NCBI GenBank assembly: GCA_002491905.1
Contig: DKWV01000056.1
Coordinates: 1-64,000 of the forward strand
Direction: 5' to 3'
Length of the DNA: 64,000 nt
Source of the DNA: Lachnospiraceae bacterium UBA7143
GTDB taxonomy: Bacteria > Bacillota > Clostridia > Lachnospirales > Lachnospiraceae
Below, one piece after another: positions 43,494 to 51,684 of the stretch. Position 1 is the stretch's first letter. Every line of letters begins with the position of its first letter. The notes under the pieces were generated by a model that was given only the letters and a program-made list of their open reading frames with translations, had not been told where the DNA came from and made no database searches. The translations under genes were made by a program, and so were the position numbers.

Positions 43494-44215
43494 TATTTTT
43501 CCTTTACATTCAGATATTGCAGAATCGCCAGATGGATCGCCCATGCCGTCTTTTCCTGATACACCTCCGACGAAAGCTTCTGCGCCTCCTCATAGTTGGA
43601 AAGGAAACCGCACTCCACAATGACGATGGGCGACGAAGTCTTTTTCAAAAGGTAATAGCTGTCGTTCGCCTTCGCCTGTCTGGCGTTATCCGGGTCAACC
43701 TGTTCGGCCAGCACCCGCTGCATACGCTCCGCAATGTCCTTGCTCTCCTCACTGCCCGCATAGTAAAAGACCTGCGCGCCGTGTACATACTCTTCATGGT
43801 AGCTGTTCTGGTGGATGCTCACTGTCATAACCGGCTTTTTCTCCTCGATGAGCGCCACGCGGTTTTTCATGTCCTGCACCTTTTTGTTGGAGACATTTTC
43901 GTCGTACAGCCCGGCGTCACTCTCCCTGGTCAGCACCACATCCACATCCGCAGCCCCGAGAAATACAGCCAGCTTTTTCGCGATCTTTAAATTGATATCT
44001 TTTTCCAGACTGCCGTCCACCCCAACTTTACCGGGATCAGTCCCGCCGTGTCCGGCATCGATAACAACGCAGGGTTTCTCCTTCTCCTCATTCTCCGTCA
44101 CAACCCGGGTCGAGGTCACCTGTCGTGCCCCGCCCCGCAAGGCAAATCCAAAGGCTGCAAACAGCAGCAGAAACAATCCTATTCTTACAAGTTTATCATA
44201 TTTTTCCGATTCCAC
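43493..44215 (-). CDS. cwlD: N-acetylmuramoyl-L-alanine amidase (CwlD-like)
   Basis: A 240-residue zinc amidase of the Amidase_3 family with one N-terminal membrane segment (about 12-28). The zinc residues are visible in VVIDAGHGGTDPG (His, about residue 55), SLEKDINL (Glu), and VSIHQNS (His), with the catalytic Glu in VIVECGFLSN. The size and layout fit CwlD, which makes muramic-delta-lactam in the spore cortex, but vegetative paralogs look alike. Coupled to tsaC by the TAATG overlap. Confidence 0.85.
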   Translation of the reverse strand: MESEKYDKLVRIGLFLLLFAAFGFALRGGARQVTSTRVVTENEEKEKPCVVIDAGHGGTDPGKVGVDGSLEKDINLKIAKKLAVFLGAADVDVVLTRESDAGLYDENVSNKKVQDMKNRVALIEEKKPVMTVSIHQNSYHEEYVHGAQVFYYAGSEESKDIAERMQRVLAEQVDPDNARQAKANDSYYLLKKTSSPIVIVECGFLSNYEEAQKLSSEVYQEKTAWAIHLAILQYLNVKEK

Positions 44216-44289
44216 TCTCTTCCCCTATGCCAAGGCACCTTCCGACTGTCTTTGTGCATATATATGAGGAAAGAATCCAAAAAAGAAGA

Positions 44290-45993
44290 TCAGTTCATAT
44301 ATTCCTCTATCACATCCCAGACGTCCGCCGTCTCAAAACCGAGCCGCCACGCCGCCACGCCCGCAATGTCATACTTTTCCATGATGTTCAGTTTCACCTT
44401 GATGGACTCCGCATCCTCCAGCCACACCTGACACAATCTGTCGCCGTCCTGAAATTCCCCATAGTTCTGGCATGTTACCTCGTCCCAGCGGGTAGCGATT
44501 CCATGATCCGCCACATAGGTCTGCGCCATTTCCATCCCTACCGCCTGGCTGTCGATTCCGTCCGCCCCGGTCTCCCAGATTCTGGTATAGAAGGGGAGCG
44601 CGTTAATCACTTTCTCCGGCGGCACCTCCGCCACCGTGTTTTCAATGCCGCTCTCCACGAAGTTGATAGAGGCCACGCTTCCCGCTTCTTTACTGCCGTT
44701 ATAGTGTTCGTCATATCCCATGATAATGACATAGTCGGCCACCACACCCTGCTCGGCCCTGTCGTAGTGGTCCGTATGGTTCATAGGTACATAGTTGTCC
44801 ACCGAGAGCACAATACCGTACTTCCTGCAGGGAATGGAAAGCTCCCTGATAAACTGGACAAAGGGTTCCCCGGAATCCTGATTCAGATTCTCAAAGTCAA
44901 TATTCAGCCCGTCCAGATTATACTCCCGGACTGCGGAAAGAAGCTGTAAAATCAGATGTCTTCTGTTGGACGTCTTGGACAGCAGCTCATACATGTCCAC
45001 ATCCACACTGTCCACATTGCCCACCAGCGCCCACACTTCAAGCCCCATGTCATGCGCCCTTTCCACATAGGAAGCCGTGGCAAAACTGCTAAAATCCCCC
45101 TCGTTTCCCGTCAGGGTAAACCAGGTCGGAGAAATGACATTGAGACTCTTCGTCTGGGCAACCGCCCCTTCCAGCGTGTCATTGCCATCCACACCGCCTA
45201 TCACATGCCAGCCCAGATTAATCTTGTGGTCCCGGGTATTCGCCTCGTACACAGGCTCTTCATAGTCTGTCACCGGAACCGGCTCCTCCTCCGCCTTTTC
45301 CCCCAGTCTCTTATTTTCCACGTAACCGATGATGGAATCCTGTGTCTTTACCTTCGTCCACGTTTCCATCTCCTCCAGTATAGTCACCTGGTCCCCCGCA
45401 GAAACATCCGCCAGAATATCGCTCTTGATGCCCCCCTGATAGCGCACCTGCGTATCCTTTGTGACGGATGCGGTCTGCCGCCTGTCCCACACCGTATAAA
45501 CCTGCATGTGGTTCGGCCCCGTAAACAGCTCATAGGAAAAATTTGCATATTTTTTCACAAAATCCGCCGCAACGTAGAGCACATCACCCTCGTAGCGGGA
45601 AATCGTATAATCGTAGTTCTCTGCACTCTCCGTAAAATCCGCATCATAGCCGGTGACCGCCCCCGTGCCGATGGCATTCACATAAACCATGTCGGGCGTT
45701 GTATATAGAAGGCTGTTCTCCGCCTTATCCACATAAAATCTGTGGTTAAAATATTTATGCACTGTGGCTATATCAAAATAGCACATATTATCGAATATTT
45801 TCGCGTGCTCTTCTATCTGTTCATCCTGCAGAATAATGGGGACATCGTTCTCCCCCTCAATGCCAAAATATTCCGTCAGATCCGCCCGCTCCTTGGAATA
45901 GGAATATTTTTCCAGCACCTTTGCCCCAAATCCAGCCGCGCCGATCAATATAATAAGGACAATCGCGACTATCACCGGAATCATTTTTTTCAT
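44290..45993 (-). CDS. Membrane-anchored GH18 family glycoside hydrolase with SH3 domain
   Basis: A 567-residue protein. It has an N-terminal membrane anchor (about 5-25), then a copper-amine-oxidase-N-like beta region (about 50-165). An SH3-like domain follows (about 180-235; GDQVTILEEMETWTKVK and IIGYVENKRL). The GH18 barrel (about 255-560) carries the DxxDxDxE-type motif in YNLDGLNIDFEN and YVIIMGYDEHY. Similar proteins cut N-acetylglucosaminyl bonds in peptidoglycan, for example in spore cortex lysis (SleL/YaaH type). It is a single gene with a clear AAGGAG site and a structured 5' leader. Confidence 0.9.
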   Translation of the reverse strand: MKKMIPVIVAIVLIILIGAAGFGAKVLEKYSYSKERADLTEYFGIEGENDVPIILQDEQIEEHAKIFDNMCYFDIATVHKYFNHRFYVDKAENSLLYTTPDMVYVNAIGTGAVTGYDADFTESAENYDYTISRYEGDVLYVAADFVKKYANFSYELFTGPNHMQVYTVWDRRQTASVTKDTQVRYQGGIKSDILADVSAGDQVTILEEMETWTKVKTQDSIIGYVENKRLGEKAEEEPVPVTDYEEPVYEANTRDHKINLGWHVIGGVDGNDTLEGAVAQTKSLNVISPTWFTLTGNEGDFSSFATASYVERAHDMGLEVWALVGNVDSVDVDMYELLSKTSNRRHLILQLLSAVREYNLDGLNIDFENLNQDSGEPFVQFIRELSIPCRKYGIVLSVDNYVPMNHTDHYDRAEQGVVADYVIIMGYDEHYNGSKEAGSVASINFVESGIENTVAEVPPEKVINALPFYTRIWETGADGIDSQAVGMEMAQTYVADHGIATRWDEVTCQNYGEFQDGDRLCQVWLEDAESIKVKLNIMEKYDIAGVAAWRLGFETADVWDVIEEYMN

Positions 45994-46018
45994 TTGTCCA
46001 GCTCCTTTTTGACCGTCT

Positions 46019-46076
46019 GTAGTAAACGTCGACCAGGCAGGGAAGTTTTCCCTTTCCTGCCCGCCGCGTTTACTAC
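46019..46076 (-). repeat. Inverted repeat in the leader of the GH18 gene
   Basis: GTAGTAAACG (46019-46028) and CGTTTACTAC (46067-46076) pair perfectly. A GGGAA/TTCCC hairpin (46040-46052) sits in between. It lies 26 bases upstream of the GH18 start and would be in its messenger RNA. Confidence 0.6.
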
Positions 46077-46677
46077 GATTATAACAAACTATTCCCTTTC
46101 AGTCATCAGTTTTTTTTGGAATAGCGGCTGTCGGCCTCGCACAGCGGGAACCTCCGTATTCTGCCAGTCCTTCCCTGCCCGTCAAACATACCCGAAAAAG
46201 CAGGCGGCCGCCATAAATCTCCTTAAAACAGCGTATAACAGGCCCCAATCTGCCGCATACTCCAAAAGGATTCATAAAAAACAATAAAATAATTCAACCG
46301 TGATATACTAACGGCATATGATATAAGAGGGCGGAAATAGTTCTGAAGATGACTCTGACATGCAAATGAATTTGAAAAATAACTGTATAACCTACTCATT
46401 CCTTGTGAATTATATTTTGTGTACCAAAGGAAATTCCCGTGGAATTAACCCGGCGCTTAAGATGGGAATAAGATATGGTCTCTGATCAGGCACATCGCCC
46501 ATAAGACTGTCTCCGCCGACAGATATCCGCGAAGACACAGATTATTTAAATTTCGCATGCCTCCTTTCCCTGCGGATTACCAGAGACATCTTGTAGCTAA
46601 ATTATAGCCACAATCTGACAGAAATTGCAAGCATTTTCTAAAATTATTAAAATTTTTTAAACACTTTCCGCGCACTA
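46077..46677. other. Long intergenic region between the GH18 gene and mecA
   Basis: No open frame here has a proper ribosome site. Nested complementary segments are visible: GTCTCTG with CAGAGAC (near 46480 and 46588), ATCCGC with GCGGAT inside, and a CTGTC/GACAG hairpin near 46508-46523. These could form a folded RNA, but I cannot assign it to a known class. Confidence 0.4.
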
Positions 46678-46707
46678 TTGACTAAAACCGACCTCTGGGA
46701 TTAAGAT
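46678..46707 (+). promoter_or_regulatory. Promoter of mecA
   Basis: TTGACT (46678-46683), an 18-base spacer and TAAGAT (46702-46707). The leader of about 75 bases contains a GCGGGA/TCCCGC hairpin (46726-46745). Confidence 0.5.
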
Positions 46708-46786
46708 ACACTTAACTTAAGACATGCGGGAAATTGCTCTCCCGCCGCAAACGTTATAACTCAAAATAAAGGAAGCGAACAACAAC

Positions 46787-47554
46787 ATGAAAATAGAAAA
46801 AGTGAATGAGCAGCAGATCCGCTGCACCCTCACAAGAGAAGACCTGTTAAACAGGGAATTAAAGATCAGCGAGCTCGCCTACGGGACGGAAAAAGCCAAG
46901 AGCCTCTTCCGCGACCTGATGCAGCAGGCAGCCTACGAGTGCGGTTTTGAAGCGGAGGATATCCCCCTTATGATCGAGGCGATTCCCTTAAACGCCGAGT
47001 GCATCGTACTGATTGTCACCAAGGTGGAAGATCCCGAAGAGCTGGATACCCGCTTCGCCAAGTTTGCACCCTCCGTCCATGACGACGATTATGATATGGA
47101 GGAAAACGAGGATAACGAAGCGCTGATGGAAGCCTTTGCCGACAGCGCGGACGAGGTTCTGAATCTCCTGCGCAGGATGAACGGCACGGAGGAGTCTTCA
47201 TCATCCCCCAAAGGCGCAGCGCGGGAAAATGCGCGGCCCGCACTTCCCGGCCGCAGCGATAAACTGGCAAGCCGGCTTTTTTCCTTCCGTTCCCTCCGGG
47301 AGGTCAGCAGACTGGCACGTGTGATCGGCTCCTGCCGGAGTGCCAACACTCTTTATAAAAATGAAGCCGACGGCAGTTATCTGCTGCTGGTTGTCCCCGA
47401 CGGACAGGATGCTGACGATTTTAACCGTATCTGCAGCCTGATTTCAGAATATGGCAAACCCGAAAAAACGGTAAACTCCGCGAAAGCATATCTGGAAGAG
47501 CACTTCGAGCCGCTGATCAAGGACAGCGCGGTGGAGACGCTGGCGCAGATTTAA
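46787..47554 (+). CDS. mecA: Adaptor protein MecA
   Basis: A 255-residue MecA. The N-terminal domain (about 1-80) has MKIEKVNEQQIRCTLTREDL and an acidic linker (about 100-145). The C-terminal domain (about 165-255) has FRSLREVSRLAR and NSAKAYLEEHFEPL, which binds ClpC. MecA delivers substrates to the ClpCP protease. It is a single gene with a promoter and terminator. The AAAGGAAG site is acceptable. Confidence 0.92.
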   Translation: MKIEKVNEQQIRCTLTREDLLNRELKISELAYGTEKAKSLFRDLMQQAAYECGFEAEDIPLMIEAIPLNAECIVLIVTKVEDPEELDTRFAKFAPSVHDDDYDMEENEDNEALMEAFADSADEVLNLLRRMNGTEESSSSPKGAARENARPALPGRSDKLASRLFSFRSLREVSRLARVIGSCRSANTLYKNEADGSYLLLVVPDGQDADDFNRICSLISEYGKPEKTVNSAKAYLEEHFEPLIKDSAVETLAQI

Positions 47555-47599
47555 AAACAGGAGTCCGCACTTTCTTCTATAAATATAAAAATAAAAGCG

Positions 47600-47647
47600 A
47601 AATCCCACACTGTCCTCCGATATTCGGAATCTGTGTGGGATTTATTC
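47600..47647. terminator. Bidirectional terminator between mecA and the DUF1858 gene
   Basis: AAATCCCACAC (47600-47610) pairs with GTGTGGGATTT (47633-47643). T-rich tails occur on both strands, so it serves both converging genes. Confidence 0.85.
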
Positions 47648-47685
47648 TGACTCAAATATACCGCGCAAGTCCCAGTCGGTCAGAT

Positions 47686-47877
47686 TTAAACCGCCGCGAT
47701 CTTCGCCATCAGATCCTCCGCGTCAATGCCGTGCACCATAGCGGCCTCCTCCAGAGTCTCCCCCTGGGCGGAAGGGCAGCCGAGACAGTGCATGCCGATC
47801 TCCATAAGCACGGGCGCGATATCGGGATTGATTCTGAGCGCCTCTCCTATCGTTGTATTCTTTGTAATATCCGCCAT
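47686..47877 (-). CDS. DUF1858 domain protein
   Basis: A 63-residue soluble protein of the DUF1858 family, starting MADITKNTTIGEALRINPD with the conserved MHCLGCPSA Cys-x2-Cys motif and a C-terminal GIDAEDLMAKI. Members often occur alone or fused to redox and iron-sulfur proteins and may sense or carry thiols; function is unproven. I chose the ATG at 47877 because the GGAGG of a longer frame is in fact its ribosome site. Confidence 0.88.
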   Translation of the reverse strand: MADITKNTTIGEALRINPDIAPVLMEIGMHCLGCPSAQGETLEEAAMVHGIDAEDLMAKIAAV

Positions 47878-47892
47878 TTTATATTCCTCCAT

Positions 47893-48224
47893 TCTTTACA
47901 CTTCATTCTGTGACAGCTTCCTATAAAATATACATCTGTTCTCTGTACCAGATATGATTATAAAAGAAAGCGTCTTCGCCGTCAAGCGTGGCTTTCCGTA
48001 AGCCACATGTCAATCCACATTATTGCATTTTTCACAAAATTTTCATTCTTTTTTTGGCATTTGTATGAGAAAAAGAACAAAGGCTGTCTTGACTGTGATT
48101 CGACAGATGGAATATAATATTCTTACCGATTCAGAGTGATGCGCTGCGGTTGTGCATGATTTCGGATTCGGGCCATTTCACAGTTACTTTATTAAAAATT
48201 TTAAAATAGGAGGTTGGTACAAAA
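47893..48224 (+). promoter_or_regulatory. Upstream region and leader of the pfl operon
   Basis: The region contains a strong promoter (48089-48118) and a leader of about 100 bases ending in AGGAGGT, a good ribosome site, before the pflB start. No gene is visible in the first 190 bases. Confidence 0.5.
48089..48118 (+). promoter_or_regulatory. Promoter of the pfl operon
   Basis: TTGACT (48089-48094), an 18-base spacer and a perfect TATAAT (48113-48118). A well-placed, strong-looking promoter about 100 bases before pflB. Confidence 0.75.
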
Positions 48225-50264
48225 ATGAGACCAGAATGGAAAGATTTTGTAGGCGGCAAATGGGACAAAGAAGTAAATGTCCGCGATTTCATCCAGAGAA
48301 ACTATCACCCTTACGACGGTGACGAGTCATTCCTGGCAGAGCCTACACAGAACACAAAGGACCTTTGGGCACAGGTGCTCGATCTGCAGAAACAGGAGCG
48401 TGAGGCAGGCGGCGTACTTGATATGGATACCAAGGTTGTATCCACCATCACATCCCACGGCCCCGGTTATCTGGACAAGAGCAAAGAGACCATCGTTGGT
48501 TTCCAGACAGATAAGCCCTTCAAGCGTTCCTTACAGCCTTACGGCGGTATCAGAATGGCAGAGAAAGCCTGCGCGGATAACGGCTACGAAGTAGATCCCG
48601 AGATCAGCGAGTTTTTCTCCACCCACAGAAAGACACACAACGCAGGCTGCTTCGATGCTTACAACCAGGAGATGAGAGCGTGCCGTTCTTCCCACATCAT
48701 CACGGGTCTTCCGGATGCATATGGCCGCGGCCGTATCATTGGCGACTACAGACGTGTGGCTCTGTACGGTATTGACAGACTGATTGAAGACAAGCAGGCG
48801 CAGAAGGATTCCACCGGCCGCGTTATGACCGATGATGTGATCCGTCTCCGCGAGGAGCTTTCCGAGCAGATGACCGCTCTTAAGATGATGAAGGAGATGG
48901 CTGCTTCCTACGGCTGCGATATCTCCAAGCCCGCTGCAAACGTTAAGGAAGCAATCCAGTGGACATATTTCGGATATCTGTGCTCCGTTAAAGAGCAGAA
49001 CGGTGCGGCTATGTCCCTTGGACGTACCTCTACATTCCTTGATGTATACGCAGAGCGCGACCTTGCAAACGGCACCTTCACAGAGCAGGAGATCCAGGAG
49101 TTTGTTGACCACTTCATCATGAAGTTAAGATGTGTGAAGTTTGCGCGTACCCCTGAGTATAACCAGATTTTTGCAGGCGATCCCGTATGGGTAACCGAAT
49201 CCCTCGGCGGCGTTGGCGTAGACGGACGTCACATGGTAACGAAGATGAGCTTCCGTTATCTGCACACACTGACCAACTTAGGTCCTTCACCCGAGCCGAA
49301 CCTGACAGTTCTCTGGTCCACCAGACTTCCCGAGAGCTGGAAGAAGTACTGCGCGAAGATGTCCATCCAGACCTCTTCCATCCAGTACGAGAACGACGAT
49401 CTGATGAGAGTGACGCATGGCGATGATTACGGTATCGCATGCTGCGTATCCTCTATGGTTATCGGTAAGGAGATGCAGTTCTTCGGCGCGCGTGCAAACG
49501 TTGCTAAGTGCCTGCTGTATGCATTAAACGGCGGTATCGACGAAGTTACCAAGAAACAGGTTGGTCCTAAGTATCGTCCTGTTACCGGCGATGTGCTGGA
49601 TTATGATGATGTGATGGATAAATTTACCGACATGCTGGAGTGGCAGGCGGATGTGTATGTGAATACACTGAATATCATCCACTATATGCATGACAAATAC
49701 TGCTACGAGAGAGCAGAGATGGCTCTTCACGACAAGAACGTTAAGCGTTACTTCGCAACAGGCGTTGCAGGTCTCTCCATCGTAGCCGACTCCTTCTCCG
49801 CTATCAAGTATGCGAAGGTTGAGCCGATCAGAGACGAGGACGGCATCATCGTTGACTTCAAGACAACCGGTGAGTTCCCGAAATATGGTAACGACGACGA
49901 CCGCGTAGATGAGATCGCCCAGGAGATCGTTCACAAGTTCATGACAGCGATCAGAAGACATCACACCTACAGAGACGGCGTTCCTACAACCTCTATCCTT
50001 ACCATTACTTCCAATGTAACCTACGGTAAGGCTACAGGTAACACACCTGACGGACGTAAGAAAGGCCAGCCTTTCGCACCCGGCGCTAACCCGATGCACG
50101 GCCGTGATACCCACGGTGCAGTTGCGTCCCTGTCTTCTGTATCCAAGCTTCCGTTCAACGATGCACAGGATGGTATCTCCAATACCTTCACCATCATCCC
50201 GGGCGCGCTTGGCAAAGAGGATCAGGTATTCGCGGGCGATATCGAGGTAGATCTGAGTAAATAA
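48225..50264 (+). CDS. pflB: Pyruvate formate-lyase core subunit lacking the glycyl-radical domain
   Basis: A 679-residue protein, against about 750-760 for usual PflB. The barrel is complete and the catalytic pair Cys406-Cys407 is present in YGIACCVSS. The protein ends ...GKEDQVFAGDIEVDLSK, exactly where normal PFL continues into its C-terminal glycyl-radical domain (LMDGY... RVSGYAVRF). No radical-loop Gly is present. The missing domain is encoded separately at 50515-50757. The enzyme converts pyruvate and CoA to acetyl-CoA and formate in anaerobic fermentation. Codons are strongly biased (AAG, GTT, CGT), which fits very high expression. A frameshift is unlikely, because a different gene with its own ribosome site lies between the two parts. 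Confidence 0.93.
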   Translation: MRPEWKDFVGGKWDKEVNVRDFIQRNYHPYDGDESFLAEPTQNTKDLWAQVLDLQKQEREAGGVLDMDTKVVSTITSHGPGYLDKSKETIVGFQTDKPFKRSLQPYGGIRMAEKACADNGYEVDPEISEFFSTHRKTHNAGCFDAYNQEMRACRSSHIITGLPDAYGRGRIIGDYRRVALYGIDRLIEDKQAQKDSTGRVMTDDVIRLREELSEQMTALKMMKEMAASYGCDISKPAANVKEAIQWTYFGYLCSVKEQNGAAMSLGRTSTFLDVYAERDLANGTFTEQEIQEFVDHFIMKLRCVKFARTPEYNQIFAGDPVWVTESLGGVGVDGRHMVTKMSFRYLHTLTNLGPSPEPNLTVLWSTRLPESWKKYCAKMSIQTSSIQYENDDLMRVTHGDDYGIACCVSSMVIGKEMQFFGARANVAKCLLYALNGGIDEVTKKQVGPKYRPVTGDVLDYDDVMDKFTDMLEWQADVYVNTLNIIHYMHDKYCYERAEMALHDKNVKRYFATGVAGLSIVADSFSAIKYAKVEPIRDEDGIIVDFKTTGEFPKYGNDDDRVDEIAQEIVHKFMTAIRRHHTYRDGVPTTSILTITSNVTYGKATGNTPDGRKKGQPFAPGANPMHGRDTHGAVASLSSVSKLPFNDAQDGISNTFTIIPGALGKEDQVFAGDIEVDLSK

Positions 50265-50281
50265 TCAAGGAGTTGAAAACT

Positions 50282-50494
50282 ATGGATGACAAACAGATGA
50301 TAGACGATTTTATCAAGATGATGGATTCCGGGATGGCGCAGGGCGTCGGACATGTGAATGTGGACGTCGATGACAATGCCGACAACTCTAAAAATGTTCA
50401 GACCATGGGGTGCACGGACTGCTCCCGCACCCCGCTGGCCTGCAGCGTTCCAACTCTCCACGAAGGTTTGGATGGGCTGGAAGATTATAAATAA
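50282..50494 (+). CDS. Small Cys-cluster protein of the split pfl locus, similar to the start of the glycyl-radical domain
   Basis: A 70-residue protein between the PFL core and its radical domain. Residues 7-29 align without gaps to residues 8-30 of the glycyl-radical subunit: 7 of 23 positions are identical and most of the others are conservative. The shared pattern is a hydrophobic helix, then D, G and HxNVxV (compare GHVNVDV with HHLNVNV). After this the radical loop is absent. A Cys cluster takes its place, Cys44, Cys47 and Cys54 with His60 (GCTDCSRTPLACSVPTLH). I infer that it docks on the PFL core in the same place as the radical domain. It could protect, hold or regulate the enzyme, or bind a metal. 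AAGGAG lies nine bases before the ATG. The gap to pflB is 17 bases. The stop codon is at 50492-50494. Confidence 0.85.
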   Translation: MDDKQMIDDFIKMMDSGMAQGVGHVNVDVDDNADNSKNVQTMGCTDCSRTPLACSVPTLHEGLDGLEDYK

Positions 50495-50514
50495 AAAAAC
50501 AGGAGGACAATACA

Positions 50515-50757
50515 ATGGCAGCAGCAAATGCTCAGGTAGATAACTTAGTAAACTTATTAGATGGTTATGCAACAAAGGGCGGCCATCACCTTAATGTAAA
50601 TGTGCTCAACAGAGATACCTTACTAGATGCGCAGAAACATCCCGAGAACTATCCTCAGTTGACCATCCGCGTATCCGGCTATGCAGTTAACTTCATCAAG
50701 CTGACACCGGAACAGCAGGCAGATGTTATCTCCCGTACTTTCCACGAGAGCATCTAA
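50515..50757 (+). CDS. grcA: Separate glycyl-radical subunit of pyruvate formate-lyase (GrcA-like)
   Basis: An 80-residue protein equal to the C-terminal domain of PflB and to GrcA (YfiD). The radical site is Gly55 in RVSGYAVNF. The other family blocks are HLNVNVLNRDTLLDA, ENYPQLTIRVSGY and LTPEQQADVISRTFHESI. In usual species GrcA repairs oxygen-cleaved PFL. Here the core has no radical domain of its own, so this subunit should be obligatory. It has its own AGGAGG site. The codon use is strongly biased like that of pflB. A strong terminator follows. The symbol is by similarity only. Confidence 0.93.
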   Translation: MAAANAQVDNLVNLLDGYATKGGHHLNVNVLNRDTLLDAQKHPENYPQLTIRVSGYAVNFIKLTPEQQADVISRTFHESI

Positions 50758-50775
50758 TCTCAAAAAAATTACGCG

Positions 50776-50805
50776 AGAGCCCCGTAGTAATACGGGGCTC
50801 TTTAT
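50776..50805 (+). terminator. Terminator between the glycyl-radical subunit and pflA
   Basis: The perfect stem AGAGCCCCGTA (50776-50786) with TACGGGGCTCT (50791-50801) has a four-base loop and a T-containing tail. It should limit pflA transcription relative to the subunits, which are needed in larger amounts. Confidence 0.8.
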
Positions 50806-50855
50806 GGTATACTGTAATTAGTCTGAAATAGTTCAAAAGAAAGAAGGTTTTACAG

Positions 50856-51620
50856 ATGCAGGGACGAATCCATTCCTTAGAAAGTTTTGGCACGGTAGAC
50901 GGCCCGGGAACCCGTTTTGTGGTATTTGTGCAGGGCTGCCCGATGCGTTGCGCCTACTGCCACAATCCCGACACATGGGAGATGAACGGCGGCACACTGA
51001 TGGAGCCGGAATATATCTTCGAACAGTATAAGAGAAACGAGGCGTTTTATCACGGCGGCGGCATTACCGTCACCGGCGGCGAGCCGCTGATGCAGGTAGA
51101 CTTTCTGATCGACCTGTTTACCATTGCAAAGAAGAATAACGTGCATACATGCATTGATTCTTCCGGCATCGCCTACAAGAAGAACGCAAATCCGGAATGG
51201 CTTGCCAAACTGGATCACCTAATGGAATTGACCGATTTAGTTATGCTGGATATTAAGCATATTGACCCGGAAAAGCACAAGGAGCTTACCTCCCAGCCCA
51301 ACGACGGTATTCTCGCATTTGCGGAATATTTGAACGAGAAGCATGTAGACATGTGGATCCGCCACGTTATCGTACCGGGTATCACGGACGACGACAAATA
51401 CCTGTACCAGCTCGGCTACTTTATCGGCGCATTCACCAATCTGAAAGCGCTTGACGCGCTTCCCTATCACACTATGGGAGAGTCCAAGTATGAGAAGCTG
51501 GGCATGGAATACAAGCTCAAGGGCGTTCCCGCTATGGATAAGGATAAGCTGATCGAAAAGAAGAAAGTTATTCTGGACGGTATCCGTAAACGCCGGGAAG
51601 AACTGGGGATGCATGTATAG
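50856..51620 (+). CDS. pflA: Pyruvate formate-lyase activating enzyme
   Basis: A 254-residue radical-SAM protein. The iron-sulfur Cys are in GCPMRCAYCHNPDTW (C-x3-C-x2-C), followed by the SAM motif GGGITVTGGEPLMQ. The length equals normal PflA. It abstracts a hydrogen from the radical-site Gly to activate PFL; in this locus its substrate would be the separate 80-residue subunit. A weak -10 TATACT (50808-50813) may give it its own transcript. The C-terminus is normal. Confidence 0.96.
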   Translation: MQGRIHSLESFGTVDGPGTRFVVFVQGCPMRCAYCHNPDTWEMNGGTLMEPEYIFEQYKRNEAFYHGGGITVTGGEPLMQVDFLIDLFTIAKKNNVHTCIDSSGIAYKKNANPEWLAKLDHLMELTDLVMLDIKHIDPEKHKELTSQPNDGILAFAEYLNEKHVDMWIRHVIVPGITDDDKYLYQLGYFIGAFTNLKALDALPYHTMGESKYEKLGMEYKLKGVPAMDKDKLIEKKKVILDGIRKRREELGMHV

Positions 51621-51649
51621 TCTGTCATTAAAAGTGGTCAAAAATAGAG

Positions 51650-51684
51650 AGGCAGGGCCAAAAAATCGGTCCTGTCCCTTTTCA
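51650..51684 (+). terminator. Probable terminator of pflA
   Basis: GGCAGGGCC pairs with GGTCCTGTCC (one bulge) and is followed by CTTTTC. It abuts the end of the convergent histidine kinase gene. Confidence 0.5.

Noticed and set aside
46184..46214. Ten-codon leader peptide on the minus strand with AAGGAG four bases before its ATG
   Set aside because: Too short to support without conservation, and no regulatory residue pattern is visible.
46099..46284. Minus-strand frame of 61 codons upstream of the GH18 gene
   Set aside because: No ribosome site and no recognisable features; probably part of a long leader or non-coding DNA.
46472..46575. Minus-strand 32-codon frame with AAAGGAGG
   Set aside because: The ribosome site is only one to two bases from the ATG, and the peptide has no features; structure seems more likely than coding.
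48225..50757. Frameshifted or interrupted pflB pseudogene
   Set aside because: The core ends cleanly, a different gene with its own ribosome site lies in between, the radical subunit has its own AGGAGG and start, and codon bias is strong in both parts. A split is the better reading.
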